Numbered from the stretch's first letter, positions 45,261-54,902 are shown. The stretch: 64,000 nucleotides of DNA from Agrobacterium pusense (GCF_900102105.1 NZ_FNBB01000001.1:434001-498000), one strand, 5' to 3'. Translations and numbers: made by a program. The notes: generated by a model not told the origin, from the sequence alone.

Positions 45261-46598
45261 ATGACCAGCATTTTGACCAACGTTGCGGCCATGGCCGCCC
45301 TCCAGACTCTTCGCGCCATCGGCAGCAACATGGAAGAAACCCAGTCGCGCGTTTCCTCCGGCATGCGCGTCAAGACCGCATCCGACAATGCCGCCTACTG
45401 GTCGATCGCGACCACCATGCGTTCTGATAATGGCGCCCTCTCCGCCGTACAGGACGCTCTCGGCCTCGGCGCCGCAAAGGTTGATACCGCCTATTCCGCC
45501 ATGGAAACCACCGTCGATGTCGTCAAGGAAATCAGCAAGAAGCTGGTTGCCGCCCGCGAAGCAGGCGTTGACAAGGCCAAGATCCAGGAAGAAATCCGCC
45601 AGCTTCAGGACCAGTTGAAGAGCATTGGCGAATCCGCCTCCTTCTCCGGTGAAAACTGGCTGAAGGGCAAGATCAGCGACGCGTCCGGCAATCTGACGCC
45701 CATCACCAAGCAGGTCGTCGGCTCCTTCATCCGTGACGGTGCAGGTAATGTCGCCGTCAAGACCATCAACATCCAGGTCGACAACAAGACCGCGCTTTTC
45801 GATACGACCACCGGCGCGACGAAAAACGGCATTCTCGACAGCGCCGCCTATTACTCCGATACCGGCGCTCTTCGCGATTTCGAGATCACGACAACGACGC
45901 CCGCAGGTGTCCCCACAACAACACCCTATACCGCAAAGGTGTTTACCGAAGCGCAGCTTCTCGGTTTCCCCTCGGGCACGACAACCACGGTTTCCGCCGC
46001 AGACCCGGTAACCGGCCTCGTTACAGTCGCTGCCGCCACCACTGCACGAAACAACGGCACCTACTTCAAGATCGGTGAAAACGCCGCCGGCGAAGCGCTT
46101 TACGTGAAGGCCAACAACACGGCGCCGACACCTGCCGGTACCACGGTAACCGCGATCGGCACCGGTGGAACGTCCGGCAACAATATCTATCTGGAAACCG
46201 CCGCAGCGGATTCGCAGATGGCGCAGAAGCTCGACTACTCGCTGATCGACCTCGACATCACGAAGGACCTGGCCGGCCTGACCAATTCAAAGGGACAGCC
46301 GCTGACCGAAAACGAAGGTCTCGATAACATGATCCAGTTCGTCAACACCCAGCTGGAATCGCTCATCAGCGCAAGCGCCGATCTCGGCTCGATCAAGATG
46401 CGCCTCGATCTGCAGGAAGACTTCGTCTCCAAGCTGACAGACTCCATCGACAAGGGCATCGGCCGCCTCGTCGATGCGGACATGAACGAGGAATCCACCA
46501 AGCTCAAGGCTCTCCAGACGCAGCAGCAGCTGGCGATCCAGTCGCTTTCCATCGCCAATACCAGTTCCGAAAATATCCTGTCGCTATTCCGTCAGTAA
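45261..46598 (+). CDS. Flagellin 5 of the array (long form, divergent)
   Basis: A 445-residue flagellin ending SSENILSLFRQ, one residue longer at the C-terminus than its neighbours. The ends are standard (MTSILTNVAAMAALQTLRAIGS; SRVSSGMRV; DKGIGRLVDADMNEESTKLKA). The central insert contains VFTEAQLLGF, a Thr-rich stretch and GTYFKIGENAAGEALYVKA, so it is homologous to but clearly diverged from those of flagellins 2-4. It closes the array and is followed by its own terminator. Confidence 0.93.
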   Translation: MTSILTNVAAMAALQTLRAIGSNMEETQSRVSSGMRVKTASDNAAYWSIATTMRSDNGALSAVQDALGLGAAKVDTAYSAMETTVDVVKEISKKLVAAREAGVDKAKIQEEIRQLQDQLKSIGESASFSGENWLKGKISDASGNLTPITKQVVGSFIRDGAGNVAVKTINIQVDNKTALFDTTTGATKNGILDSAAYYSDTGALRDFEITTTTPAGVPTTTPYTAKVFTEAQLLGFPSGTTTTVSAADPVTGLVTVAAATTARNNGTYFKIGENAAGEALYVKANNTAPTPAGTTVTAIGTGGTSGNNIYLETAAADSQMAQKLDYSLIDLDITKDLAGLTNSKGQPLTENEGLDNMIQFVNTQLESLISASADLGSIKMRLDLQEDFVSKLTDSIDKGIGRLVDADMNEESTKLKALQTQQQLAIQSLSIANTSSENILSLFRQ

Positions 46599-46662
46599 GC
46601 GGCGCCCGTTGGCTACGGGCGGTTTCGTCCCGCTCTGGCAGCAACAGAATATTCGGATGTGG

Positions 46663-46690
46663 AAACCGCGCTTCGCAAGGGGCGCGGTTT
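46663..46690 (+). terminator. Intrinsic terminator after flagellin 5
   Basis: AAACCGCGC (46663-46671) pairs perfectly with GCGCGGTTT (46682-46690), followed by TCGCTTTTGC. A shorter hairpin GCCCGT/ACGGGC lies at 46604-46620 just after the stop codon. Confidence 0.85.
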
Positions 46691-46799
46691 TCGCTTTTGC
46701 GAAGCTTTCACCAAGCGGCAACACTCCGGAATGCGGTGAGCAACATGCGGGGTGCAGGGCTTGAGTAAGCGCGCAACTTCTTGAATTGTTAAGGTAAAA

Positions 46800-46874
46800 T
46801 GGTGCTGCTAGAGAGATTTGAACTCTCGGCCTCTCCCTTACCAAGGGAGTGCTCTACCCCTGAGCTATAGCAGC
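46800..46874 (-). tRNA. tRNA-Thr (anticodon GGT)
   Basis: The 72-base tRNA body is 46803-46874 on the minus strand, and the CCA end is encoded (46800-46802). Acceptor stem GCTGCTA/TAGCAGC, D arm GCTC..GAGC, anticodon stem CTCCC/GGGAG with loop TTGGTAA, and T arm GAGAG-TTCAAAT-CTCTC all pair. Anticodon GGT reads ACC/ACU threonine codons. Confidence 0.98.
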
Positions 46875-47029
46875 ATCCGGTGCCGAAGCGATCACTTCAG
46901 CATCAAGCGTGGCGGCCTATTGCCACAGGTTTTTGACGAGCGCAAGTCGCAAAACGATATTCTTCATCAAGCGGCGCAAAAAAGCGCCCCCCCTGTTGAA
47001 AACAGCATTTTTCAGATATTGCTGAATCT

Positions 47030-47296
47030 ATGACCGAACATCACGACAAACAGGTGAAGACAGCGCTCTGCGGGGACTTTTCCGCGGGCGCATCCGACGC
47101 GGCGGCCAGCGGCAAGCCGCAGGCGGGGCCCGGCGAAAAGGCGCGCCAGCGCGAGGCGGAACGGAAGGCGCGTGCCGCGAAGAAACTTCGCGAAAATCTT
47201 TTGAAGCGCAAACAACAGGTTCGCGCGCGCCGTGCCGGCGACGCAGACGACACCATTGGCCTGCCTGCCGCAAAAACGGACGAATCATCCTCATAG
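47030..47296 (+). CDS. Small highly charged conserved protein upstream of murA
   Basis: An 88-residue protein. The middle is a strongly basic helix (GEKARQREAERKARAAKKLRENLLKRKQQVRARR, given here as two parts joined) framed by an Ala/Gly-rich start and an acidic tail. No signal peptide or membrane helix. I recall comparable small proteins in front of murA in Rhizobiaceae. It might bind nucleic acid, but nothing in the sequence proves this. It lies 102 bp before murA on the same strand. Confidence 0.65.
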   Translation: MTEHHDKQVKTALCGDFSAGASDAAASGKPQAGPGEKARQREAERKARAAKKLRENLLKRKQQVRARRAGDADDTIGLPAAKTDESSS

Positions 47297-47398
47297 AGAA
47301 TTCACAGCATAAAATTGAAACGCCGCGGAAATTCGTCTAAGGACGCGCCTTTCCGCAAGGCACGATAAAGAAAGGCGGGCACAGGCCCGTAGGGACGC

Positions 47399-48691
47399 AT
47401 GGATCGCATCAGAATTACGGGTGGCAACAAGCTCAACGGCATCATCCCCATCTCCGGCGCCAAAAACGCCGCCTTGCCGCTGATGATCGCATCGCTGCTG
47501 ACCAGCGATACGCTGACGCTCGAAAACGTGCCGCATCTGGCTGACGTGGAGCAGCTGATCCGTATCCTCGGCAATCACGGCGTGGATATTTCCGTGAATG
47601 GCCGCCGCGAAAGCCAGGGCGAAGCTTATTCCCGTACCGTGCATTTCACCTGCCGCACCATTGTCGATACCACCGCTCCGTACGAGCTGGTCTCCAAGAT
47701 GCGTGCAAGCTTCTGGGTCATCGGCCCGCTTCTGGCGCGTGAGGGCCGCGCCCGCGTCTCCCTGCCTGGCGGCTGCGCCATCGGCACGCGTCCCGTTGAC
47801 CTGTTCATCGAGGGCCTGCAGGCGCTCGGCGCGACGATGGAGATCGATGGCGGCTACATCAATGCCTCGGCCCCCAAGGGCGGCCTCATCGGCGCGGTCT
47901 ATACCTTCCCCAAAGTTTCGGTTGGCGCAACGCATGTGATGCTGATGGCTGCAAGCCTTGCCCGCGGCACAACCGTCATCCACAACGCCGCCCGCGAGCC
48001 CGAGGTTGTCGATCTGGCGCACTGCCTGATCGCAATGGGCGCGAAGATCGAAGGCGCCGGCACCTCCACCATCACCATCGAAGGCGTCACCTCGCTTTCC
48101 GGCGCGCGCCACCGGGTTTTGCCCGATCGTATTGAAACCGGCACCTATGCCATGGCAGTGGCCATGACCGGCGGTGATGTGGTGCTGGAAGGCACGCGCG
48201 CATCGCTGCTCGACAATGCACTCGATACGCTCAGGCTCGCGGGCGCCACGATCAGCGAGACGGAAACCGGCCTGCGCGTGGTGCGCAACGGCAATGGCAT
48301 TCAGCCGGTCGATGTCGTCACTGAACCGTTCCCCGGCTTCCCGACAGACCTGCAGGCGCAGTTCATGGCGCTGATGACCCGTTCCCAGGGCGTTTCCCAC
48401 ATTACCGAAACGATCTTCGAAAACCGCTTCATGCATGTGCAGGAGCTTGCCCGGCTCGGTGCGAAGATTTCGCTTTCCGGTCAGATGGCTCGCATCGAAG
48501 GCGTTTCCCGCCTCAAGGGTGCGCCTGTGATGGCGACCGATCTGCGCGCTTCCGTGTCGCTGGTCATTGCCGGCCTCGTGGCCGAGGGCGAGACCATGGT
48601 GTCGCGCGTCTATCATCTAGACCGCGGCTTCGAACGCCTCGAGGAAAAGCTCACCCGCTGCGGCGCGTTGGTCGAGCGCGTCAGCGATTGA
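47399..48691 (+). CDS. murA: UDP-N-acetylglucosamine 1-carboxyvinyltransferase MurA
   Basis: MurA catalyses the first committed step of peptidoglycan synthesis, adding enolpyruvate from PEP to UDP-GlcNAc; it is the fosfomycin target. The 430-residue length is standard. The start [27 protein letters not shown] carries the KN substrate-binding pair, and the active-site Cys lies in [14 protein letters not shown]. The signatures [20 protein letters not shown] and [13 protein letters not shown] are intact. Confidence 0.98.
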   Translation: MDRIRITGGNKLNGIIPISGAKNAALPLMIASLLTSDTLTLENVPHLADVEQLIRILGNHGVDISVNGRRESQGEAYSRTVHFTCRTIVDTTAPYELVSKMRASFWVIGPLLAREGRARVSLPGGCAIGTRPVDLFIEGLQALGATMEIDGGYINASAPKGGLIGAVYTFPKVSVGATHVMLMAASLARGTTVIHNAAREPEVVDLAHCLIAMGAKIEGAGTSTITIEGVTSLSGARHRVLPDRIETGTYAMAVAMTGGDVVLEGTRASLLDNALDTLRLAGATISETETGLRVVRNGNGIQPVDVVTEPFPGFPTDLQAQFMALMTRSQGVSHITETIFENRFMHVQELARLGAKISLSGQMARIEGVSRLKGAPVMATDLRASVSLVIAGLVAEGETMVSRVYHLDRGFERLEEKLTRCGALVERVSD

Positions 48692-48805
48692 TCCATTCAC
48701 CGCCGCTCATCCGTTTTCTACCCGTTGCACAGCGGGCCGGGACTGCCTATTTCCATTGTAAGTCATGGAAATAGCGGTCCGCACCGCACAAGAAGGAAGA
48801 AAAAG

Positions 48806-49246
48806 ATGAGCGGCCTGAAATTGCTCGCGCTGGATACTGAAGATCTCTCCGTCATCTCGACCCATATGCAGGACAGTGTCTTCAAGCTGAAGGATGTTGC
48901 CTTCGAGCCGAAACACGGCCAGTTCACCTTTTCCGCCAACCGTTTCGTCTGGGAAAGCGCCGATAAAAAGCACCTGCCGCCGGAACGCTGCCGCACAGTT
49001 GTTTTCCTGAAGCGTGTCTCCGCCGTTCGTTCGCAGTCCATCAACCTGGCCGACAGGGAGCAGGTTCTTTCGCTTCTGGCGATACGTTTCACACCGAATG
49101 GCGAAGGCCCGGATGGCCTTGTGGAACTGGCCCTTTCCGGCGGCGGCACCATCGCGCTTGATGTCGAATGCATCGAGGCGCAGTTGACTGATGTGAGCGG
49201 TGCGTGGGAAACCGCCACCAAACCGCATCATCCCGACAGCGAATAA
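48806..49246 (+). CDS. DUF2948 family protein
   Basis: Predicted 146 residues from ATG 48806 (AGGAAG seven bases upstream); the longer frame from 48725 lacks such a site. It reads MSGLKLLALDTEDLSVISTHMQDSVFKLKDV and continues with beta-rich segments (GQFTFSANRFVWE, CRTVVFLKRVSAVRSQ, GTIALDVECIEAQLTDVSGAW), which matches the alphaproteobacterial DUF2948 family of unknown function usually found next to hisD. The arrangement here, murA then this gene then hisD, is the common one. Confidence 0.85.
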   Translation: MSGLKLLALDTEDLSVISTHMQDSVFKLKDVAFEPKHGQFTFSANRFVWESADKKHLPPERCRTVVFLKRVSAVRSQSINLADREQVLSLLAIRFTPNGEGPDGLVELALSGGGTIALDVECIEAQLTDVSGAWETATKPHHPDSE

Positions 49247-49366
49247 GCTTTCCGGACTGTCGGGACGGTTGCCTTTCCGTCCCGTTTCGATTTATGCCAC
49301 ATACCAGAGCCGCAATCGTTCTGCGGTAAGTCGTGCACCCCGTGGGGACAATGAAAGGGTAATGGC

Positions 49367-50665
49367 GTGGCAATCTGGCTGGAGCAGGCATCGGCTGATT
49401 TCGAACAGAAATTCGCTGCCTTCCTGACAACCAAGAGAGAAGTTTCCGAAGACGTCAATGCGACCGTTCGCGACATCATCAATGATGTCCGACATCGCGG
49501 CGATGCGGCCCTTGCCCATTATTCCCGGAAATTCGACGGCATCGATTTTGCCGCGGTGCCGATGCGGGTAACGACTGATGAAATCGATGCGGCGATTGCC
49601 ACCGTCGACACGAGCGTGATCGAAGCGCTTGAACTCGCAGCCCGGCGTATCGAAAAACACCATGCGCGACAGATGCCGAAGGACGATATCTACGAGGACG
49701 ATATCGGCGTCGGCCTCGGCTCGCGCTGGACCGCAATCGAGGCCGTGGGCCTTTATGTGCCAGGCGGCACGGCCAGCTATCCAAGCTCAGTGCTGATGAA
49801 TGCCGTGCCCGCCAAGGTTGCCGGTGTGGAGCGCATCGTCATGGTCGTGCCCGCGAATGGCGGCGCGGTCAATCCGGCCGTTCTGGCTGCCGCGCGTATT
49901 GCGGGCGTCGAGGAAATCTATCGCATCGGTGGCGCGCAGGCTGTGGCGGCACTGGCTTATGGCACTGAAACCATCGCGCCGGTCGCCAAGATCGTCGGCC
50001 CGGGCAATGCTTATGTGGCGGCCGCCAAGCGTCAGGTCTTCGGCACTGTCGGCATCGACATGATCGCCGGCCCTTCCGAAGTGCTTGTCATCGCCGACAG
50101 GGATAACGACCCCGACTGGCTTGCTGCCGATCTTCTGGCACAGGCGGAGCATGATCGTGGTGCGCAATCCATCCTGATCACCGATGATGCCGAGCTCGGC
50201 AAGGCGGTGGGAGCAGCCGTCGAACGGCAGCTGAAGCGTCTCTCGCGTTCCGAAACAGCAGCGGCGAGCTGGGCGGATTTCGGCGCGATCATTCTGGTCG
50301 AAAAGCTCACCGATGCCATTCCGTTGGCCAATCGGATCGCCGCCGAACACCTGGAACTTGCCATCGATGACCCGGATGCGCTAATGGCCCACATCCGCAA
50401 TGCCGGGGCGATTTTTGTCGGGCGCCACACCCCCGAAGTGATCGGCGATTATGTGGGCGGTTCCAACCATGTTCTGCCGACGGCGCGCTCGGCCCGTTTT
50501 TCCTCAGGCCTTTCGGTGCTGGACTTCGTCAAGCGCACGTCCATCCTGCGGCTTGGTCCCGAGCAGCTGCGCCAGCTTGCGCCGGCAGCCATCACCCTTG
50601 CCCGTTCCGAGGGGCTGGACGCGCATGCGCGCTCCGTCTCCATCCGCCTCAACCCGGAAAGTTAA
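49367..50665 (+). CDS. hisD: Histidinol dehydrogenase HisD
   Basis: HisD carries out the last two steps of histidine biosynthesis, oxidising L-histidinol to L-histidine with two NAD. The 432-residue length is normal. Signatures include GLYVPGGTASYPSSVLMNAVPAKVAGV (in parts), GPGNAYVAAAKRQVFG, GIDMIAGPSEVLVIAD, the catalytic Glu-His in AAEHLEL, and GSNHVLPT near the end. The start is GTG 49367 (AAAGGG upstream). It is tightly followed by the UPF0262 and phosphatase genes. Confidence 0.97.
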   Translation: MAIWLEQASADFEQKFAAFLTTKREVSEDVNATVRDIINDVRHRGDAALAHYSRKFDGIDFAAVPMRVTTDEIDAAIATVDTSVIEALELAARRIEKHHARQMPKDDIYEDDIGVGLGSRWTAIEAVGLYVPGGTASYPSSVLMNAVPAKVAGVERIVMVVPANGGAVNPAVLAAARIAGVEEIYRIGGAQAVAALAYGTETIAPVAKIVGPGNAYVAAAKRQVFGTVGIDMIAGPSEVLVIADRDNDPDWLAADLLAQAEHDRGAQSILITDDAELGKAVGAAVERQLKRLSRSETAAASWADFGAIILVEKLTDAIPLANRIAAEHLELAIDDPDALMAHIRNAGAIFVGRHTPEVIGDYVGGSNHVLPTARSARFSSGLSVLDFVKRTSILRLGPEQLRQLAPAAITLARSEGLDAHARSVSIRLNPES

Positions 50666-50668
50666 ACG

Positions 50669-51142
50669 ATGGCGTCAGGCGACTTCCGGCTCTGCGACGT
50701 GGTACTGGACGACAGCATCGGCCGGTCCACGCCCGACGTGGAGCATGAACGCGCCGTCGCTATTTTCGACCTGATCGAAGAAAATACCTTTGAGCCTGCC
50801 GGACATGACGGCGGGCCGTACCGGCTTTATATATCGCTCGTCGATTCCAAACTGGTTTTCTCCATCAAGACCGAGGACGACAGGGATGTCTCCACCCATA
50901 TCCTGTCGCTGACGCCGTTCCGACGCATCATCAAGGATTATTTCCTGATCTGCGAAAGCTATTACGAGGCGATCCGCTCTTCCACGCCGAGCCAGATCGA
51001 GGCGATCGACATGGGCCGGCGCGGCATCCACAATGACGGGTCGCAGACGCTGATGGACCGGCTGTCCGGCAAGATAAAGGTGGATTTCGACACGGCGCGC
51101 CGGCTCTTCACCCTTGTCTGTGTGCTTTATTGGCGGGGTTAG
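50669..51142 (+). CDS. UPF0262 family protein
   Basis: A 157-residue soluble protein with the UPF0262 pattern: [55 protein letters not shown], and the end [40 protein letters not shown] (in parts). The function is unknown. It starts three bases after hisD and ends two bases before the phosphatase gene, a conserved rhizobial gene order. Confidence 0.88.
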   Translation: MASGDFRLCDVVLDDSIGRSTPDVEHERAVAIFDLIEENTFEPAGHDGGPYRLYISLVDSKLVFSIKTEDDRDVSTHILSLTPFRRIIKDYFLICESYYEAIRSSTPSQIEAIDMGRRGIHNDGSQTLMDRLSGKIKVDFDTARRLFTLVCVLYWRG

Positions 51143-51144
51143 AG

Positions 51145-51633
51145 ATGAGCGATCCTGCCGCAGCGCCAAACGAGGGACGAGCGCCGAAATCGGTCCTGTT
51201 CATGTGCGGCATGAATTCCATCCGCTCCCCCATGGCCGAGGTGATCGCCAAACGATTGGTCGCGCCCGGCATCTACATCCAGTCGGCAGGTGTGCGGGCG
51301 GGCGAGCGCGACCCCTTCGTGGATGCGGTGCTGGAGGAGCAGGGTTTTTCGCTCGGCAAGCACAAACCGCGTACTCTGGAAGAGATCGAGGATGATTTTT
51401 TCGATCTGATCATTACATTAACACCAGAAGCTCATCACGCCGCACTGGAACTGACGCGCTCGAACTCTCTCGATGTGGTCTATTGGCCCACCATGGATCC
51501 GACGGTGGTCACTGGCACGCGGGAGCAAATACTCGACGCCTATCGTGAGGTGCGGGACCATCTTGCAAAACTGATTGCCGAACGCCTGCCGAAGCGACAA
51601 CAGCCGGTGGCGGATACGCTTTCAAAAGACTGA
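51145..51633 (+). CDS. Low-molecular-weight protein-tyrosine-phosphatase-like protein
   Basis: Predicted 162 residues from ATG 51145. The phosphate-binding loop is CGMNSIRS (C-x5-R-S) following SVLFM, as in the LMW phosphatase / arsenate reductase family; the segment YWPTMDPTVV supplies the usual late Asp. AGIYIQSAG..G (reads PGIYIQSAGVRAG) and FFDLIITLTPEAHHAAL complete the fold. The physiological substrate is unknown. It forms an operon with hisD and the UPF0262 gene. Confidence 0.85.
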   Translation: MSDPAAAPNEGRAPKSVLFMCGMNSIRSPMAEVIAKRLVAPGIYIQSAGVRAGERDPFVDAVLEEQGFSLGKHKPRTLEEIEDDFFDLIITLTPEAHHAALELTRSNSLDVVYWPTMDPTVVTGTREQILDAYREVRDHLAKLIAERLPKRQQPVADTLSKD

Positions 51634-51777
51634 AAACTGCCTCGGCCTGTTAAAATCGATCGCGATTTTCAAGCCGATGCTTTAGAGGTTCACAAATGTG
51701 CCGGGATTGTGTAGTTTCCGCGCAATTTTCCCGGACAGGACACGGTCCGGCACTATCAACAGGAAGAAAACCCTTAC

Positions 51778-51996
51778 ATGACAAAAGAAGAAGTCCTTGA
51801 ATTCCCGGGCATCGTAACCGAATTGCTGCCGAACGCAACATTCCGCGTGAAGCTTGAGAACGACCATGAAATCATCGCCCATACGGCGGGCCGCATGCGC
51901 AAGAACCGCATCCGCGTTCTCGCAGGCGACAAGGTTCTGGTCGAAATGACGCCTTACGACCTGACCAAGGGCCGCATCACCTATCGCTTCAAGTAA
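51778..51996 (+). CDS. infA: Translation initiation factor IF-1
   Basis: IF-1 binds the ribosomal A site during initiation. The 72-residue S1/OB-fold protein starts [19 protein letters not shown] and contains [32 protein letters not shown] (in parts), [19 protein letters not shown]; all are IF-1 hallmarks. It lies 144 bp after the phosphatase gene and is followed 31 bp later by maf. Confidence 0.98.
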   Translation: MTKEEVLEFPGIVTELLPNATFRVKLENDHEIIAHTAGRMRKNRIRVLAGDKVLVEMTPYDLTKGRITYRFK

Positions 51997-52027
51997 TCCG
52001 TTTCCGCATCCTACGCCCGGCAGCGCA

Positions 52028-52651
52028 ATGACGAATTCAAAACAAAAGCTCGTTCTGGCTTCTGGATCGCCGCGGCGTCTGGAGCTGCTGCATCAGATCG
52101 GCATCGAGCCGGCTCGCCTGATGCCGATGGATATTGACGAGACGCCCGTCAAGCTCGAGCATCCGCGAACGCTCTGCCGCCGTCTTTCCTTGCAGAAAGC
52201 GGAAGCGGCGCAGGCGGCGCTGAAAAACGAGCAGGCCTGGAAGGACGCCTATGTTCTGGGGTCCGACACGGTCGTTGCTGTCGGTCGACGTATCGTGGGC
52301 AAGGCCGAATATACGGAAGAGGCTTCAGCGGCCCTGCATCTTCTTTCCGGGCGCAGCCATTGGGTCTATACCGGCATCTGCCTCGTAACCCCGGGCGGCA
52401 AGATCCGGCAGAAAGTGGCGGAGACCAAGGTACGCTTCAAACGCCTGTCGACCCGTGAGATCGATGCCTATATCGCCTCCGGGCAATGGCGCGGCAAAGC
52501 GGGCGCTTATGGTATTCAGGGCATCGCCGGCGCGTTTGTGCAGAAATTGACGGGCTCTTACACCAATGTCGTCGGTCTGCCGCTCTATGAGACCATGTCG
52601 CTTCTTGCCGGTGAAGGGTTCGAGGTGACGTCTGGCTGGCTGGAGGGATAG
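52028..52651 (+). CDS. maf: Maf-family nucleoside triphosphate pyrophosphatase
   Basis: Maf proteins hydrolyse non-canonical nucleoside triphosphates such as dTTP/UTP analogues or m7GTP in the cytoplasm. The 207-residue product has the signature [16 protein letters not shown] at the start, then DETP, the catalytic Asp in [10 protein letters not shown] and the C-terminal [28 protein letters not shown] (in parts). Order infA-maf-yacG is common in alphaproteobacteria. Confidence 0.95.
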   Translation: MTNSKQKLVLASGSPRRLELLHQIGIEPARLMPMDIDETPVKLEHPRTLCRRLSLQKAEAAQAALKNEQAWKDAYVLGSDTVVAVGRRIVGKAEYTEEASAALHLLSGRSHWVYTGICLVTPGGKIRQKVAETKVRFKRLSTREIDAYIASGQWRGKAGAYGIQGIAGAFVQKLTGSYTNVVGLPLYETMSLLAGEGFEVTSGWLEG

Positions 52652-52654
52652 GCT

Positions 52655-52882
52655 GTGGCAAAATCCTCCACCGAAGGCGCTGGAAACGTTACGCCGCTCC
52701 GCAAATCCCAACCGTGCCCGGAATGCGGCCGACCATCGACGCGGGAAGACTACCCGTTCTGCTCGGATCGCTGCCGCTCGCTCGATCTCGCCCGCTGGCT
52801 GAACGGTTCCTACGCCATTCCCGTAGCGGATGATGAGAGCAGCGCCGGCGGACGGGATAGTGACAAGAATTCCTCCGACTGA
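52655..52882 (+). CDS. yacG: Zinc-binding DNA gyrase inhibitor YacG
   Basis: YacG is a small zinc protein that binds GyrB and inhibits gyrase in E. coli. The 75-residue product has the four-Cys site CPECGRP and [21 protein letters not shown], exactly the family pattern. The start is GTG 52655, three bases after maf. Confidence 0.93.
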   Translation: MAKSSTEGAGNVTPLRKSQPCPECGRPSTREDYPFCSDRCRSLDLARWLNGSYAIPVADDESSAGGRDSDKNSSD

Positions 52883-52887
52883 GGACA

Positions 52888-52918
52888 TCCGCCGGACATT
52901 TCGGCGGAACCAGATATT
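52888..52918 (+). terminator. Possible weak terminator after yacG
   Basis: TCCGCCG (52888-52894) pairs perfectly with CGGCGGA (52902-52908), but the T-run (ATATTTT) begins about eight bases later, so it is a weak candidate. Confidence 0.4.
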
Positions 52919-52988
52919 TTAGAACTTTTACTCGCAATTGATATTCGCCGGACCGCCAATGGTCCGATAATTCGCTCCAAACCGGCTG

Positions 52989-53858
52989 ATGCCTATAACA
53001 GACAGCCAACAGGGTCCCATGATGGACGCAGGCCCGCAAAAGAGAGTCAGTCTCCGCGCGCTGCTTGTTGCGGTGCTCGTCGTCTGTTTCGCCATATCGG
53101 CCACGGTTCTGCTCGCCAATGACAAAAAGCATCTGAGAAGCCTGCTCACCTATCTCAATCTGGCGCCCGCTCCTCTTTCCGCCGTACCATCTGCCAGGGC
53201 AAAACCCGTCAAACGGCAGAAGCCTGCCGCGAGAACCATTTATCTGCCACCTCACCTGCTGAAATTCGAGCGCAATGGCGCCAGAGCGTCTTTCGCCCGC
53301 GATTTCATCATCTCCGGCAAAGACCTTTGCGACCGGTTCACGGCCGAAGGCTTCACCAGCCCGCGAGGCTGGCACCCTAGTCCGGTGAATAACCGCAGCT
53401 TCGAATGTATGGCCGATCTGGGCGAGGCAACGACGGCGGACCCGGCTGGCGCGGCATCGCTTTTCCTGGAAATCCGCGGTGAGGTTTCCGGGGAAATCCG
53501 GTCCGTGAGGCTGAAGGCAGTTGCGCCGCAGACATCGGCCGGACGCGCTGTCAACGCGAAGCTTGCGGCAGCACTTGCCATGATTATCGAGCAGACCCGT
53601 TGGAGAGATATTGGCTCGGTGCTTGAACCGGCGCAGAAGATGCAACCGTATCAGGCGCGACACTTCGGCATTTCGGCCTCCGTGAAGCCGGAATCCACTG
53701 CGCCGCACCGCGTGAATGTGATTTTGCTCGCGACCGAAACTTCGGCCGGGCTGAAGCTGACACGCAGTTTCTTCGATCGTGGTCGATGGCTTCGCCCCGC
53801 CAGCGCGTCAGACCGCCCGACTGACTATCGTTCAGTCAAGAAAAACAGGGCAAGGTAA
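52989..53858 (+). CDS. Unknown membrane-anchored protein
   Basis: A 289-residue protein, or 279 if translation starts at ATG 53019, where AGGG lies just upstream. It has one membrane helix near the N-terminus (SLRALLVAVLVVCFAISATVLL), a Pro/Ala-rich linker and a globular extracytoplasmic domain with two Cys (ISGKDLCDRF, SFECMADLG). The domain ends in a basic tail. I do not recognise the family. It converges with galE, the stops being 12 bp apart. Confidence 0.65.
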   Translation: MPITDSQQGPMMDAGPQKRVSLRALLVAVLVVCFAISATVLLANDKKHLRSLLTYLNLAPAPLSAVPSARAKPVKRQKPAARTIYLPPHLLKFERNGARASFARDFIISGKDLCDRFTAEGFTSPRGWHPSPVNNRSFECMADLGEATTADPAGAASLFLEIRGEVSGEIRSVRLKAVAPQTSAGRAVNAKLAAALAMIIEQTRWRDIGSVLEPAQKMQPYQARHFGISASVKPESTAPHRVNVILLATETSAGLKLTRSFFDRGRWLRPASASDRPTDYRSVKKNRAR

Positions 53859-53870
53859 TGCGCAGCCGGT

Positions 53871-54902
53871 TCATCCTATCGCCGCCAGTTTACGCCGTAT
53901 CGGCGGAATCATCTCGTTTTTCTGGGCCTGGCGCTTGGCCTCCCATTGCAACGCGGTGCGGACGATGGTCGAAAGATCGTTGAAGCGCGGACGCCAACCA
54001 AATTCCGACTGGATGCGTCCCGAATCCGCCACCATGGTGGCGATGTCGCCGGCCCGGCGCGGACAGTGGATGACCGGAAAATCATGTCCGGATTCCCGCT
54101 GCACGGCATGCAGGACGTCAAGCACCGAATAACCGACGCCATAACCGCAGTTGAGCGTTCTTGTGCCGCCGCCGGCGCGCAAATGGGCCATGGCCAGCAT
54201 GTGCGCTTCGATGAGGTCGCTGACATGGATATAGTCGCGAACGCCGGTGCCATCGGCTGTAGGATAATCCGTCCCGTAAACCTCCACGTGATCCCGGCGC
54301 CCGGTTGCAGCTTCGCATGCCACCTTTATGAGATTAGCGACGCCTGTTGGCGAAGGTCCGGCGCGACCCTGGGGGTCGGCTCCGGCCACATTGAAGTAAC
54401 GCAACGCCACGTAGTTGAAGTCATGTGCGCGCACGACATCGCGCAGCATGATTTCAGAAGCGAGTTTCGACAGACCGTAGGGATTTTCGGGGCTGAGGAC
54501 CGACGTTTCCGGCACCGGGCCTTCGAAAGGCTGGTTTCCATACACAGCGGCTGTGGAGGAGAAGATGAAATTGCGGATATCATTCCGCACCGCGGCAGCG
54601 ACAAGCGCGCGGGTGGTGCCGGTGTTGTTTTCGTAATATTCGAGCGGCCGGCTGATGGATTCGGGAACGCTGACGGAGCCGGCGAAATGGAAAATGGTCT
54701 CGATCTGGTTTTCTTCGAAAATCTGGTCGAGCAACGCGGGATCCGCCGCATCGCCGAGATAAAAACGCGCCGCTGGCGCGACGGCCCAGCGCGATCCGGT
54801 CGAAAGCCGATCGACAACGACGACTTCTTCCCCGGCATCGAGCAAAGCCCACACCATGTGGCTTCCTATATAACCGGCCCCACCCGTGACCAGAACAGCC
54901 AT
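53871..54902 (-). CDS. galE: UDP-glucose 4-epimerase GalE
   Basis: GalE interconverts UDP-glucose and UDP-galactose and feeds exopolysaccharide and lipopolysaccharide synthesis. The 343-residue protein has the NAD-binding start VLVTGGAGYIGSHMV, the catalytic YGLSK (Y-x3-K) with preceding Ser in FSSTAAVYG, and the family segments RYFNVAGADP, GTGVRDYIHVSDLIEAH and LNCGYGVGYSVLDV. The upstream 334-bp gap holds a possible operator. Confidence 0.95.
   Translation of the reverse strand: MAVLVTGGAGYIGSHMVWALLDAGEEVVVVDRLSTGSRWAVAPAARFYLGDAADPALLDQIFEENQIETIFHFAGSVSVPESISRPLEYYENNTGTTRALVAAAVRNDIRNFIFSSTAAVYGNQPFEGPVPETSVLSPENPYGLSKLASEIMLRDVVRAHDFNYVALRYFNVAGADPQGRAGPSPTGVANLIKVACEAATGRRDHVEVYGTDYPTADGTGVRDYIHVSDLIEAHMLAMAHLRAGGGTRTLNCGYGVGYSVLDVLHAVQRESGHDFPVIHCPRRAGDIATMVADSGRIQSEFGWRPRFNDLSTIVRTALQWEAKRQAQKNEMIPPIRRKLAAIG

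Noticed and set aside
46800..46874. tRNA-Thr as an attachment site for an integrated element.
   Set aside because: No integrase, no partial tRNA copy and no foreign-looking genes are seen on either side; neighbours are flagellin and murA.
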